Shown piece after piece: positions 11,456 through 24,000 of a stretch of DNA of 64,000 nucleotides (the stretch's first letter is position 1; each line of letters opens with the position of its first letter). The position numbers and the translations under genes are program-made. The notes under the pieces are model-generated. The model made no database searches. It saw only the letters and a list, made by a program, of their open reading frames with translations, and had not been told where the DNA came from. This stretch comes from Spirometra erinaceieuropaei (Eukaryota > Platyhelminthes > Cestoda > Diphyllobothriidea > Diphyllobothriidae), in the NCBI GenBank assembly GCA_902702965.1, contig CACRXP010000164.1, positions 801,698 through 865,697 of the forward strand, written 5' to 3'.

Positions 11456-11980
11456 TCGTCTAGCTCTCGGCATTATTTCGCTGGAGCCCATCGCCCACAG
11501 ATGACACCTCTTGTCGACGGCCATGCTGTTTTTCTCCAACCGGAGGCCGCCTGTCTCATTGAAGTGCACGACAAGGCAACCCAGACAGCCGAGGACACGG
11601 AAGATGACACCTTGCGAGCAAGACTAATCAGTCGCGTTGGTCGGGCACTACTCAGGCGTTACGCGCAGCATGCTCCCAATGTCGTAAATGGCAACGGCAG
11701 CGGTGTTGGGGGCAGTGGGTGCGCTTACTGGGGCGGGGGGAGTAACAGCGTGATCCCCGATAGGCCGCCCAATCCCTGTCAAACCTGCCAGCATGGATGG
11801 AGGCCCTGGCAGACTGAGCGTAATCATGTGAATGAACTTCTTCAGCGCATCGGTGAGAACAGTTCAAAGGCGACTGCGGCTGCGGCAGCTGTACATGGCT
11901 CCGCCAGCGCTGGTTTGCGGCCTCCTTATGAATCGAACTGGCTTGGTCATGCTCGTAACCCATTCACCTTCTTCACTTGA
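11456..11980 (+). CDS. Candidate exon or short gene with a K-x-T-Q-T motif; unknown protein
   Basis: The frame is open from 11456, with the first ATG at 11501 (159 codons to TGA) preceded by CGCCCACAG, a possible splice acceptor. The block is clearly richer in GC than its flanks. From the ATG, residues 25-29 read KATQT, the classical dynein light chain LC8 binding form K-x-T-Q-T, followed by an acidic run EDTEDD. About residues 40-55 are basic and helical (LISRVGRALLRRY). About residues 63-83 are Gly/Ser-rich (GNGSGVGGSG, WGGGS), and an Ala run (TAAAAAA) lies near residue 127. The mixture suggests a disordered linker or scaffold region of a larger protein. The antisense strand is also open for 103 codons, as expected from the GC bias. 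Family unknown. Confidence 0.45.
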   Translation, partial: SSSSRHYFAGAHRPQMTPLVDGHAVFLQPEAACLIEVHDKATQTAEDTEDDTLRARLISRVGRALLRRYAQHAPNVVNGNGSGVGGSGCAYWGGGSNSVIPDRPPNPCQTCQHGWRPWQTERNHVNELLQRIGENSSKATAAAAAVHGSASAGLRPPYESNWLGHARNPFTFFT

Positions 11981-12924
11981 CCCGTTTCCTGGACAACCTG
12001 ACTGGTCGTACATGTCCGAGGTTCCTTTCCCGCACAATTTGTCCGTTGAATCATTAACCTGGACGAGTTAAGTCAAACCTACCACCTGAACGGATTTTGA
12101 TAGTCACTCTGGGAATATCACACATTCACATCCTGCTCCGGCGATGTTCAGCGTCGTCATTTTTTAACTTTTTAACACCCACTAGTTTTATACCGTAGAT
12201 TGCATTGTATTGTCGTAGGTAAGAGAAGTCACCTATGTATTTCCCTTTTACAAGATTGCAACAGCATCTGTTGACTCTGTTTTAACTAAATGCAAAATAA
12301 TCACAGACACCAATGTGGGCTTCGTAATCATGATCAAAACTAGCGTCTTCTTTCTGTACGAGTACTGTAAGCCTTGCCACTGTATACGCCCTCTACTGCG
12401 TAGACACGATAGAAAAATTTATCCCATGATTGAACTGCCTTTGCCTGGTCTGAGGTCTGAATTTCGGCATGAGCCTGGTGTACGGACAGTGTCACTTGAG
12501 ATCGCTTCCGTCTTCGGCTTCATTGCCGGGACGATGAATGACATAAAATGACCTTTATTATGACACTGACAGCTAACCAAGAGCGCGGAACCACATAGAA
12601 GTCCTAAAGCATTGCCAAATGGCTGTTTCCTACATTCAATAGCACAAAATACGGGCTGAGATATGGTCTACCAATGGATTCCCCCATTCTTAGCTATTTC
12701 CATCACGGTCAGAAGTTAAACTGCCTCGAACGTGCCAGTCCAGATGCTAAGCATAGACCGATTACACCTTTGTCATTATGAGCTGAGGCAACATTGGGTA
12801 CATCAGAGTCCAACTCAAAGTGATTATCCCTCAAATTCGCCAACTTGCATAGGAAGAAGTGAGCGAACGGCCACCCTTTTTAAATGTCCTTATTGGATGC
12901 CAGTCCACTGGTCAAAGGATAATA
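11981..12924. other. Spacer without recognisable gene
   Basis: The GC content falls off after 12070. No polyA signal of the AATAAA form follows the candidate exon at once; AAATAATC occurs near 12293. No repeat of the window maps here. Confidence 0.45.
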
Positions 12925-13035
12925 CGAGGCCGGGTGTTCCACACTTCGGGGTTTGGCATGACTAACTGACGACGTCTAATAAGCCAGAAATGGCCATTCC
13001 AGTCTCCCTTGCCTTTTTCGGTAATAACATATTGC
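12925..13035 (+). mobile_element. 3' part of the tRNA-headed hammerhead repeat
   Basis: The copy starts just after the tRNA-like head (GGGTGTTCCACACTTCGGGG), contains the ribozyme, and ends in the tail CTTTTTCGGTAATAACATA. The tail here has a T5 run, which could serve as a Pol III terminator. The head is missing, so this is a 5'-truncated copy. Confidence 0.85.
12960..13004 (+). ncRNA. Hammerhead ribozyme motif (type I), weakened copy
   Basis: In order: GACTAA (stem I 5' side), CTGACGA, CGTCTAATAAGCCA (stem II), GAAA, TGGCCATT (stem III plus AUU site) and CCAGTC (stem I 3' side). Compared with the consensus, the two core-proximal stem I pairs are lost (AA opposite CC) and stem II has one mismatch (GTCT/AGCC). 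The core letters are intact. Confidence 0.7.
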
Positions 13036-15371
13036 CAATAAGAAACCGATAAAACATCGGCAAACAAAACGGCAGCCACTTGTTTGCCTTACTAGCTAGC
13101 AGGCACGTCTTATAGCACACTAGCAGCCAGGTGAATTAAGTTCATTAGCCATGGGAAGGTCTGTGACACTTACTTACTCACGCCGATTTTCGACTTGCGA
13201 AACCGGCAATCAAAAGACAGCAAACTTAAAAATGTTGACAGACCCGCATGACAGCGGGCCTTCTTGTACGTTAGGGCGTTATCGAAAGAGTGTTGAGGCC
13301 ACTTGATGGCAGAAGAGTGCAAAAGACCGACTCGACGTTTCTGCGCCATGCGATGCGACCGAAGAGCCGAACCAATAAGCAGATAAAATTATCCATCATC
13401 CACTGACAACGATGTAATTGTGGTGGATTCAACTACGTATGGTGGATTGGCCGAAACTATAGACGAAAATGTGCAAACATTACCGAATTGTGCGGAAGCT
13501 TGGCTAGAGGTCACAGGCGGCGACGCACACAGTCTTGCCTGACCACAGCTCTGACGTTGGCGCGGTCGACATCGTGGAGCAGGTTGATGGTCCAGCGGCA
13601 GGACGGGTACAGCTGGCACGGTTGTTGAATGCACATTCAGCCAAACCATATATGTATATATAAGCATAGAAGTGAGTTCGGGGAAACAGTTCAGAAGAGT
13701 GAGATTCGAGCGCTAAAACAAGACATTTATTCGGCTGACTTTTCGGATTTTTATTAAGATCCATCGTCGGAGACGGAGGTAAGGGACAAATACGGGGCGG
13801 TATTTATAGAATGTAGATGCTATGCCAACACATACTGACCACAATTTACAGCTCACGCATTAACGGCTGACGATTCTAACTGGTGCGACGATTGCATGCT
13901 TGTATACATCCGAGTCGTTAATTGCAGCATTATCCGTCACCGGTTTTATTTAGTGCATACTAGTTACTCCGTCATATGGTAGGGGTTAGGTATATGCGCA
14001 GGTTAGGAAAATGCCAACCGTTGTCTAACAATTTCGCCACAGTTTTAACACTCTCGCTTTACTAGCAGACGCAGGCATTGCATTTCGAGTACTTTTTACT
14101 ATCTGAGTGTTCTCCGTGCTTTTGCCCCACTAAAGAACTACGCGTGGGCACGCAGAACGGTGAACCAACGTAGATATTCCAGCAGCACCGACTCCTCGGG
14201 GCAATACAGGTCGCCAGATGACCGACCAAAACTCTATCGAACAGCACCTCTTTTAAAAATATTGCAGGCAGTTCTTCCTAGTTCTCTTTACCCCGCCCAC
14301 ACGCTTAACCCTTACCTGTCATTTGGTTTTTGGATGCTGTCCTTGAAAGCGGTTTTCACCGCGTCCTAACGGCGTGGTCAACTACTGTGTTCAGGCAAAC
14401 TTTAGGCAACGAATATGGTGGGGGAGGTCACTACATGGGCAAGTCCACAGTGGACCCGAGAAGCATAAATCAAACAACCCCTCATGCGGTTGTTTTCCTG
14501 CGTGGACAGTTCGGCGTCGTCAAACGTTAAGGTGTAATTGGGTCTGATTAAATGGATTGCGAGCTAACGAGTAACGTTGCTCCTTCTCGCCGCTGCGACG
14601 TGTTCGGCCATCCGCGTCCAGTGTAGTTTCCTACTTTCTCCTATGCAGTTATTTTGCCCGCAATTGAGCCTTACTAACTTAACCACTTTAGACGCTTCCT
14701 GCGGGGGCTGTCAGTCATCCAGCCTCATTACTTGGCACCTGATGGCTCCTTTAGACTAACACGACCTTGTAGTCAAACAAACTCCCTGGACGACTTCCCC
14801 CGACACCCAACCTCATAAACAATCAGATCGCACGGGTATACCGGCTGCAGTCCTGAAGTTTCCGACGTGGCGCAGACCGCGAGCTACTCAGTTTTGGAGA
14901 AACGCTAAAACTCAAGCTGACATACACAAATACGAGCCCTCTTACACTACATTTTTGGCTGTAGCAGAAATTATGTGTCCGGAATTCGTCCCAAAATAGT
15001 TTTCCCGAAATGTATTTATAGACTTAAATTGCAAGCGCTGAGTGCATTATTCGTTTGCTCGCAGCGTACTATCCGGTCGGATTGTTAACAATGTCTTGTT
15101 CTGTGATATCCTAAAGTACGACATAAAGTTTTCTAGAAATCAGAAAATGTCTTGTACACACTGTCGATTCAACTTGGTAGGTGTAAAAACTTATTTGACA
15201 GGACCCTGACAAGAACTACTGAAAGTCCAAAGTAGACTCGTGTTTCGTCGACTTAGTTCCGCTAAATGACGCCGTTTCTTGAGTTTCGACCACTTAATGT
15301 GTTCCTTTGCTTCCTCTTTGTTCTTTCTTCCAGATATTTCGATTTTCGACGATGACTCGTTCCACATTCGA
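13036..15371. other. Spacer, moderately GC-rich in parts
   Basis: 13390-13760 has overlapping minus frames rich in Pro/Ser/Thr and Arg, with no recognised domain. About 13800-13840 shares TATAGAATG-x-AG-x-TGCTATGCCA with 28192-28220, a hint of another old dispersed repeat. An isolated GGGGTTAGG near 13983 is too short to call telomeric. Confidence 0.4.
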
Positions 15372-15409
15372 CACACAATCTACTGCTTAAACTTGCAGTA
15401 GATTGTGTG
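15372..15409 (+). repeat. Perfect 15-bp inverted repeat with 8-nt loop
   Basis: CACACAATCTACTGC (15372-15386) and GCAGTAGATTGTGTG (15395-15409) are exact reverse complements around TTAAACTT. The hairpin stands alone in AT-rich spacer. It has no T-run, so it does not look like a Pol III gene, and it is shorter than a usual microRNA precursor. Confidence 0.85.
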
Positions 15410-18400
15410 GCCCAAGCCACTTTAGGTTCTGTTCTTGGGCAAAACCAATACGCTAAGCAAATCGCTCGGTCGGCGGGTCACGTATGTTTGACCTGCACAA
15501 TCTGCTGTTCTTACCCGGATCAGTTGAATCAGAACCTGAAATATAGAAATATCCCATTGAAATAGACGGCTATTATAAACTGGTCAATCAGCTTCATCGC
15601 ATTTCCCGTGGTTTCCTATTGAGAATCATAGAGTAGGCCAAGTTTTCTGAAATTTTAGACGGGCAAAAATTTTCTTGAAAATAGGTTTCTAGAATTCTAG
15701 GGCTGGCATTAGCCTATTTAAATTAAAAGTGTCTTACTAGTCCCCCAAAAGGGATCACCGCGGAGTAATCAGTTGTTGCGCCTGAAGTCATAATTTGCGG
15801 AAAGCTTAGAGCAGGTTCTCAAGAGAGATGTTCAGGTAACTTTATGTACACTATAGAAAATACCGAACTAGTCACGTAAATGTTTAATTATAGATTTTCA
15901 AAGAAGTTGCCTTCCACGTAAAGTATGATTACTGTAGTGAGGTAGCTCATTTTAACCGAAGGCAGTGGTACATTTTTGGTGAGGTCATTATGACATGTTG
16001 AATTTCTCAAAGCTACAGAGGTTGGTATTCTCTAGGAATTCATTGCTGTTGAATACTTACGATAAGCCCCCGTGCAAAATTTTCATAACAGGTATATCGA
16101 GCAATATATAAAGAGCCCCTGCAAATTGTACTACTTTAAATATATAAGAAGGTATGTTTATTTCGCCAATATAAAATCTAAATATAGAATATTTTCGAAA
16201 ACCTCATACTTTGGCCAACTTGCTAAAACTAAATTGTTCTAATTGCAAGGGGTTTACCACTGAAAACTGGTTAAATAATTTTTCTTAGTCTTCCAATACG
16301 GAGCATCGGAGGTTCTCAGGTTGTCAGTTGTAACGTTCCCCCTCCGCCTGTCACAGTAAGTGCATTTTAGGTTGTCGTAATTTTTACTTCAATGCCGGTT
16401 TGGTGATTCTTGGCTTGTTTTTCGCTGCTAATCAATTCACCACATTGCGATCAAATATTGCACACTCCAGGCATCCAGGCAAGGGCGGTATCGAATATTC
16501 AATTTCATAGACCCACTCTAACTGCTCATCGAAGGCAGTTGGCCTAATTTGGCCATTAGGCTGTGGAAATTACACAAGATAGTGCCCTATCAGGAGTACG
16601 TTTTTAATGCTTTTTTAATCAAAGTTGTTTTGGTACGGTCGGATGATGGGGTATTTCTCAAAGAGCTGTTTTCGGGTTTTTTGGGCACAGAACTGTTAGG
16701 ATTACCGAACTCGAGCCTGCCAAACTGCCTTAATAACCGCTTGTCTCCCACCAACATTCTAGGCCCAATTTCACTATCTGACCTTTGTTTATTTAAGCCC
16801 CAGTCAAACGTTTTTATCCGTAAGTGAATTATTCCTGAGGGACGGATAGTTGGTGTGTGCCTGCTTCACTTTTTCTCTTGCCGGGTCTACCAAAGTTTGA
16901 GGTATTTGGTTACTGACAAGGAAAGAGATACTAACAGGGCTGTTGCTGACGCATTTGCTGCCATGAGTTCATGTTAACCCGACCTCGGGCTGCGCACCTG
17001 AGATTAAAAGGCCTTCAGTCGGGTGACCATCGATCGGAGCCTTCAACACTGCACTGCGTCCTGTCTTTCTAAATCGAAGTGATTATTCTGACAAAATCGT
17101 TGCGATGAAGACCAGTTTATACAAGGCCCTTACCGCTTCCACCGCTTCCTTAGAAGTCTGGGAGTTTTAATAACAAGGCAACCCTTGCCATCCCGATATA
17201 GGGTTTTTACAGTACTGGCGAGCTTGACCTGTGTACCGCTTCCATGATGTCGCATGAAGCACTCTTACTAAGGAATTAACAAGACGCAATTTCACTCGAA
17301 TTTTGACCAAATACTAGGATGCAGGTATTTGGTCCAGATAGATATCAACTCAGACCTACTCTCACGACTTTATTGAGAGGTAGACTCTAGGCACGTTGAA
17401 AGACGCATAGAAGAGATTCTCCACAATTGTCCTGGTCATCCGCCTGTCATTTTAAACTGAAGTCAGAGCCACTTATTCGTATGGTAATTATCTAGAAAGA
17501 TCTGGTAAGCCCAAAGATCGTTACCTTACACTCAGTCAGGTCTGAAATAGATGACTCCACTGACTCTGACGGGGCACCTGCACTTTAGGGAAGGCGGAAT
17601 AAAGCACATTGGACCGGATGCGGGAACACGGGTCCCCGAGCTATATTCCATGGGCTACCTATGTCCGTGTCAGGACATTTACAGTTATCCTCCCAGCCAC
17701 AACACTAATCCTCAGAATCCTAGGCCTCTAAATGCTGACTCTAACTCTAACCCTCGAAGACTTTAGAATGAAATCATTTTTTGTTACGAGGGGGTCCACA
17801 GTCCCACACCCAGTCATATACTGCAGCTGCGAAGAAGTAAAGTTTAAGTAGAATCTTTTTACCTGAGGTCTGATGTCAACAGTAACAGACTCGCCCAATG
17901 TACTTAGAGTGAATAATGCTCTTCGCCTTTCCGAGGAAATAACACGTAATTTACGAACTAAAGAGAAAAACGATGCCGTTCGCTTCACATTTGCCCATTG
18001 GCAGCAGATTAGTTCTTGCATTGACGTCACTACTCACAATTTTCAAATGCTATAGCCACTAGCCGGTAGTGGCTTCCGTCGCTTGGTCAACACCCACTAA
18101 AGACAGAATTACTTACAAAATTCAAACAAGTACTACCTACATGCGGATTCGATTTAAAAATTCATCCTTAAAAAAGTCGGCTGTTCCAGCTGCAGGAACG
18201 TTAAGAGGACAGATTTCTGAACTGCTTACTAGCGATAACTACTTGAAAAAGAGAGTAAGAGTTATAGGAACATTTCCATATCCTTTACTTTTTATCCCTT
18301 GCCTGGTGAATTTATACCAATACGTTTGATCTTTACGTCGAAAATGCCTTGCTTACCACTTATTTACGAACCTATAGCGCTCTTTTCCAATTTTCGCAAG

Positions 18401-18887
18401 GCGTTTTCGTCTACAGTAATTCGATGCTTGCCTGCTGGACAGCTCACGGCAATCCAGGACTGTCATTCATTTGCAATTTTATCTTCGTTCAGCCTGTTAT
18501 TTACACTTACGAGGATAAGTGCACTTGCTCACTTGTATGAAAAATTTAGAAGCCTGGAGTTTCTGATTCACTATGGAATATATCATCAGAGATTGATTAT
18601 GAGACCGGAGGGGGTAGAAGAAAGTATCCTCCACTTCCGATTCTACTAAATGACTTGGCTAGCCAATATTAACTCTCTTTCTGAGTGTAAAGAAACCGTT
18701 TGCCGAAAGGTTTAAATGTGCCGAAATTTAACCAAGCCTTCTGCCCTTTTTCACTCCTTGCTTGCCCGTTGTTTCTAAAAAATTGGCTTGAAAATACCCA
18801 GCAAAAAGCATTTTACCATTCACTCACTTTGTTGAGTATTAGTTTTACATGTTAAATAATCCATTAGGCGATTAATTCGTGAAAACA
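15410..18887. other. Spacer without recognisable gene
   Basis: Only short shadow frames. A few TAACTCTAACCCT units near 17738-17755 resemble telomeric repeat but are too few to call an array. No matches to the MITE or ribozyme repeat families were seen. Confidence 0.45.
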
Positions 18888-19385
18888 TTATGACTGGATT
18901 TTGCACCGGACATGCCGTCGTTTCTTCCTTCTGGCAGTTAGAAGCCGGCAGCAAGCGAGTAGGGCAGCGAAAGAGGGTCGCACACTCGTCAGATCCCTCT
19001 TTCCCACTTTGGCCGAAAGTTCGGTTGTCTTACGAATTCCAAATCCCCTGTTGCAATCTACGAAGTTCACTGGGTATTGGACGTGCACATTGTACACAAA
19101 GTAGCTGCGTCGGGTAAATCTCAAGTCGTCCTCACGTTCTTGGTCAGACAAGAGGATACTCTGAAGTAGGTGGAGTCCGGCCACTATTCGGGAATTCAGC
19201 CCGGTTGCATTGTGTTCTGATAATTGTCCACCGTCCCCAGATGAGTTCGCCACATGTGGATTGCCATCTCTCCTCTCACGTTTCCTCTTTTTTCGCCCAA
19301 AGCAATTAAACGCTCCTCCAGGCTCCAGTGCCAGCATCATGAGAAGAAGGATAAGCAATAGCAACAGACTGATCTGCTGTCCCAT
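18888..19385 (-). CDS. Possible secreted protein ORF (165 codons), probably exon 1 of a spliced gene
   Basis: ATG at 19383-19385, stop TAA at 18888-18890. Residues 1-25 form a textbook signal peptide: MGQQIS, a long Leu/Ile/Met core to about residue 20, then EPGGA. A strongly basic cluster (RKKRKRERR, 31-39) follows and could be a proprotein cleavage region. Possible N-glycosylation sites are NSS (47-49) and NAT (59-61). Residues from about 72 read LLQSILLSDQEREDDLRF and on to a VQYPVNFVDCNRGFG segment. A strong splice donor GTAAG (complement of 19029-19033) lies right after this segment, so the basic C-terminal tail in the open frame may be intron read-through. The ATG context is weak (T at -3). 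I do not recognise the family. Confidence 0.4.
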   Translation of the reverse strand: MGQQISLLLLLILLLMMLALEPGGAFNCFGRKKRKRERRDGNPHVANSSGDGGQLSEHNATGLNSRIVAGLHLLQSILLSDQEREDDLRFTRRSYFVYNVHVQYPVNFVDCNRGFGIRKTTELSAKVGKRDLTSVRPSFAALLACCRLLTARRKKRRHVRCKIQS

Positions 19386-20104
19386 GAATGGGGTTCTGGG
19401 TCGGCGTAAATGCCTACGTCGTCTTCATTTTCTCCGTTGCTGCACGACAAAGCGAACGTCGCAGTGTATTTAGGGGGCATATAGACGCAATTTGAAACCT
19501 CCAAGAAGTTTACTTGAAGGAATGCACTTTTTGGACAACGCAAATGCGAAAAATGGCGCCCTTATGAACTTTTTACTGGTGAGCATATTGTGCACAGTGA
19601 TGGGCACTTACGGGCTGCCAAGTACGCGGTCCTACATGTTGTTTTGATAGAGTGCCATGCTGTTTGTATGGTACTTTGAAAGAAGGTCACCTCGAATGCC
19701 GCGTTTTTTCTCCCACGACCAACAAAATATCACCGCAAAGGGAATGCAATGAGCGAAATAAGAATTTCATTCTCCTGACGTTTCCAACGTTTACTCGAAG
19801 TACATTATCAGGGACAGCAACAGACAAAGATGACGGCCATACAACGGATGCAGTATTTATGCTGTGTCCCATGTGCTTCTATAAGTTTCCCCTGTTGTAA
19901 TCTGTTATGACAGTTCCAAATGAAAATCCGAAACCTCTGGTAGGTCAAGCTATCGTCCCAGCAGTAACATCTCCGTCAGCTTGACCGCTTTTTTAGAACT
20001 CATCACGCGTGTATTGACAATAAAATATTTATCCACTAACGTGCCACAGCCGTTGGCAAACCATGTTCCCTATGCTAATCCCCTTGCAGCCAGAGACACC
20101 GTAT

Positions 20105-20148
20105 CCTCCTCCTCCTCCTCCCCCTCCTCCTCCTCTTTCTTCTTCTTC
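20105..20148 (+). repeat. (CCT)n/(CTT)n microsatellite
   Basis: About eleven CTC/CCT triplets with one CCCC interruption run into TTCTTCTTCTTC. It is a simple polypyrimidine tract in spacer. In the plus frame it reads as poly-Ser, which is a shadow. Confidence 0.9.
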
Positions 20149-20768
20149 GGTTACCCTAGAACGTTGGCATAGTTGAGTACAATTTGTAAGCAAATAAATC
20201 TCGCCTGCCTCTGCTTCTGAGCTTCCTACTTCCCTTTGTTGATCTTATTGCAGTAAAAACCACTTTTATGTCAAGGTGCACGATAACAGAAAGATCTGAT
20301 AATGAATAAGCAAAAGTGGGCATCCACGTGTGGTGACATTCACTAACAGTTTGGGACCAACCAAAAGCGAGGTTAGCAGTTTTCCCAAAGAATCTTTGTA
20401 ACGCACTGACCACTTAAGCCCAATCCAAGAAATTTTTGACTGTGTTAAAAAAACGATGGCACTCTGAAGAAGGCTTTTTTTGGTGCATAGGCAGTTGTAA
20501 GTTCACTAAATATTACTTTTTTTATCGAAAATCATCAGATCAGAAACGACTGCATACTAGATCAATAATTGGCACTTAATACAATTTGCAATGGGAACGG
20601 AAATATAATACAATGTAAAAATAATAAAAAACAATATCACGTACAATTTATTAGCATTTTGTTAATTTTTCTTTACATATGAAGCATTTGTAAATCGGGT
20701 GGACGTAGCTACTAACAAAACATCTTTGGGAAATCTGCCTATAAAATTAGTAGGCACAACATTCAGCT

Positions 20769-21065
20769 TTTGGTACGCTGCCGTTTCAGACCTCCTCAAT
20801 GTGCATCTACGCGTTCACTTGTTCCTGTGGAGCAGGCTATATTGGCCGAACAATAAGGTGTCCATCAAAGCCGATGCGAAAGCACCATCCTGCCTGACTA
20901 TATCAAGGCGGGGAAAAGTCCATCCCTAACGCAATTTTGGCTCGTTTGGTTGACAGTGGCCATCTATAAAGTGTCGGCAAGACACTCCAAGTCCCTACGT
21001 CAACGGATACTTGCGACAGCGGAAACAGTGACTATCCAGCCTTGCGCTCGTAGAAGGCCTTCATT
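20769..21065 (+). pseudogene. Penelope-like element GIY-YIG endonuclease domain, broken
   Basis: In the frame through 20802 the text reads SSMCIYAFTCSCGAGYIGRT, containing the GIY half (CIYAF), the Cys pair (CSC) and the YIG half (GYIGRT). It continues with RKHHPA, a stop, LYQGGEKSIPNAILARLVD and SGHL. The order matches PLE endonucleases of flatworms. It is broken by an in-frame TGA after HHPA, a TAA after SGHL, and a frameshift, after which KSLRQRILATAETVTIQ continues in another frame. Following sequence to about 21530 is probably the element's 3' region. This copy belongs to a different PLE lineage from the one at 1-302, because the conserved blocks differ. Confidence 0.75.
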
Positions 21066-24000
21066 AAAGCCCTTGTATCACTCTGGTCAAAGCTGAGTCA
21101 GGAAAGATCAGACGCGCACCATGGCACGTTGCGCCACAGCGACGAAACATAAGCACAACTCAGTCAGACTACCCTACCTTACCACTTCCCCTCCCTCCTC
21201 CCACTTCCTGTACCACTGACAGAAACCAGACTATAATTGGACCCTGCTGCCCCAAGTTATCTGTTCATTATTTGTTTTACTTCTCGAATTTCGTTGCTCT
21301 ACCTAGACCTATATTTATGTACTGGCCTGGTGAAGAATAAGCGAAAATATACGTTCGCCGACTTGAACTTCCCCAAATGCAAAGAGATTTTTGATCTGAC
21401 ACAGGTCTGGGCTGTCAGCAGGAATATAATTGTTTCGCAGGCCACAGGCGGAGAACCTGGCTGTGATCTAAAGGATTTAGATTATAGTTGTGAGCTTAAT
21501 CAGAAACATAGCTCCCTTGAATGGTGAAAAGGCGCATTATCCTGCAGTATTACAGCGTCCATTCGGCTCCCGTGAATATCGCTGTAACTGAGGGCATACT
21601 GCATAATGTCAATGAACACTTGCTAATGATGGTCTCTGTTGTCGATCAACATGCTGGTCGCTCTCCAAATTTGATGGCGATCTAAACCATCAGGCGTTAA
21701 CAATTCTTAAAATGTTGCTGTCGACTTAGTATGTTTTCGGCGGAAGTCTCCCCAAATACATATGATCACCCAAGTCGATTTCTGAGGCATTTCTTAAAAT
21801 AAGACCCCATCTTAAATGTATCTGATTTTTCAGATTGTGATCAATATACTCTTAAATAAATCAAAAACATTTTCGATGTAGTTTTGTGCTTTAAAATTAT
21901 TTTTCGTAGTCTTTTATAAATGAAGAGCCAAGTCTGCTGTTCCTTTTCCAGTTTTGCGCAAAGTTCACATTTAAAAACTTTTCATATAAAGTTTAAAGGG
22001 GCATATAATGGCCCGTTTTAGTTTGTTACTGACGTTTAGGACACAAAACACCCCTACTTTGCAAAAGGAAATTTTAAAAATGATTCAATCATGGTTTCTT
22101 GAAAACATCGGGATTTCTCATATTTTCCTCTGCCTGATTTTAATTCACACAAAATTGGATTTCCCGGTTGCATACGGAATTTATCCAAAAAATTTTCATG
22201 CTTACATTTATACTCTTTTAAAGTATACGGCGTCCTAAGGGAGCTGTAATTTTCAATGGCGTACGACATTTCTTGGGTACCAAGAAAGGTCAAATTGTAC
22301 TGAAACCTAACACGTTTTCTTTGCATAAAATAGCTAAAATGAATATTTTATTAGTAAAAAGCATTCTGAGTCTTATGTCAATCGAAAAATCAAAGTGAAC
22401 AACACCAGGTTTACGGGATACTACCCGCTCAAATTTCGTTCAGGACATTTCATGTGTTAGTTTTGTTCCAAATAAAGTTTTCTTCATGGTTAAAACATCC
22501 ATGCAACTTCTTTTGTATGTACTGAAAGTAAGCGAGTGGAGGTATTGTGGTTATCGAGGTAGAAGTTTGGTTTTAGCTACTTCAGTTTCAATTGCCATGG
22601 CAATGCAACTTATTCGGTTTAATAAACCTAGGTGAAACAGTAAGCGACAGAGAATTTCCTGACAAAGATTTCGGAATAATTTTGGAGCGCATTTAAATGT
22701 GAACCGAGTTAAAACATCCAGTTTATTTTCGTATCTAAAAGAAACAAATTTATGTTCAAGGAAGTAACCCAACGTCATATTATCTGAATAATTTGGCCAG
22801 AATTGAGAACGTACTGAGTATACTAAAAACGTGTCCATACAATAATTACTTTGATGGTAAAAGATGTAAAACCTTTATTATTCCTTCTTTGCAGCATTCG
22901 ACTGGCAAAAGTGAGGAAAGGTACTTGATTTAAACTTCTTCTACATATCACACACTGCAAATATTTTAAGAATAAGCTAAAACAATAAACGTTGACAACA
23001 AAATAGAGTTTATAATTAGTGCAAAATTCTAAATACGAAGTAAATGCACCTTTCCTTGTCAAAATGAGGTAAAATCCGGTTACTGTTTCGAATTGAGTAC
23101 TGTGACTCTCCAAAAAGTGTATCAAGTCGCATTCGTTCTGCCGCTTTTGCTAAAAATGACCTGCTTAGGAATATAATTATGGTGAAACCTTCAAGTGCTT
23201 ATACTGAATATTTATTCTGATAGTCTATCATAAAGTTTTTAAAAAGTCATCAAAGCTTTTACTAATGCTACTCTTTTTAGGTCGGATGAGATAGCGCCAA
23301 AAAGCGCACTACAGAATAATTGCATAAATAATTATTATCGACAAAATGAATTTCAGACAGAAAAATTTGCTAAAGTTCCACTGAATGCACATTCGCTGGT
23401 TTGATGGTCATTTGTTAGATTCAAAAGAGAAAATCACCTAAACCTAGATGTTTTATTATTGCCTGTATCCAATGCCTAAGTAAATGGGCTACACTTTAAG
23501 ATTATCTCTTTCTTTTTATTGGCCAATATTCCGTTGTCCATAAAGATTCTTGAGAATAATTTGTTTCAGTTTTAATTTAACATGTCATTGTATCCATGTC
23601 CGAGATTCTGTATAAAATAAGTTTATGTCCTTTGTTAATCCAAAACTCACATAATGGCATATTAGTTATCTTGGCCATTTTGTTCGCTGGAGATAAACCT
23701 GAGGAAAATAAAAGTTAGGATTTAGGATCCAATTTTTCAGTCCTCTCATGGACATTTTAATAAAATGCTGACAAGGGAATGGATTGCAGCTGATATTTGG
23801 AACTTGTATTGACGCGAATCCTCAGCGTCAGTGAAAAGAAAGCCGATCCATGATAGTAATACGTCATTGCCTATCAGGCGGGCACATAGCCGACCAAAAG
23901 CTGGTTAGGTATTTATAACAGAAGACTGAAAAACGTGGCAAATATGAAACGTTTTCTGTCAAATTCGTCAGGGCTGTGAATCCAAATCAACTCTCAACCG

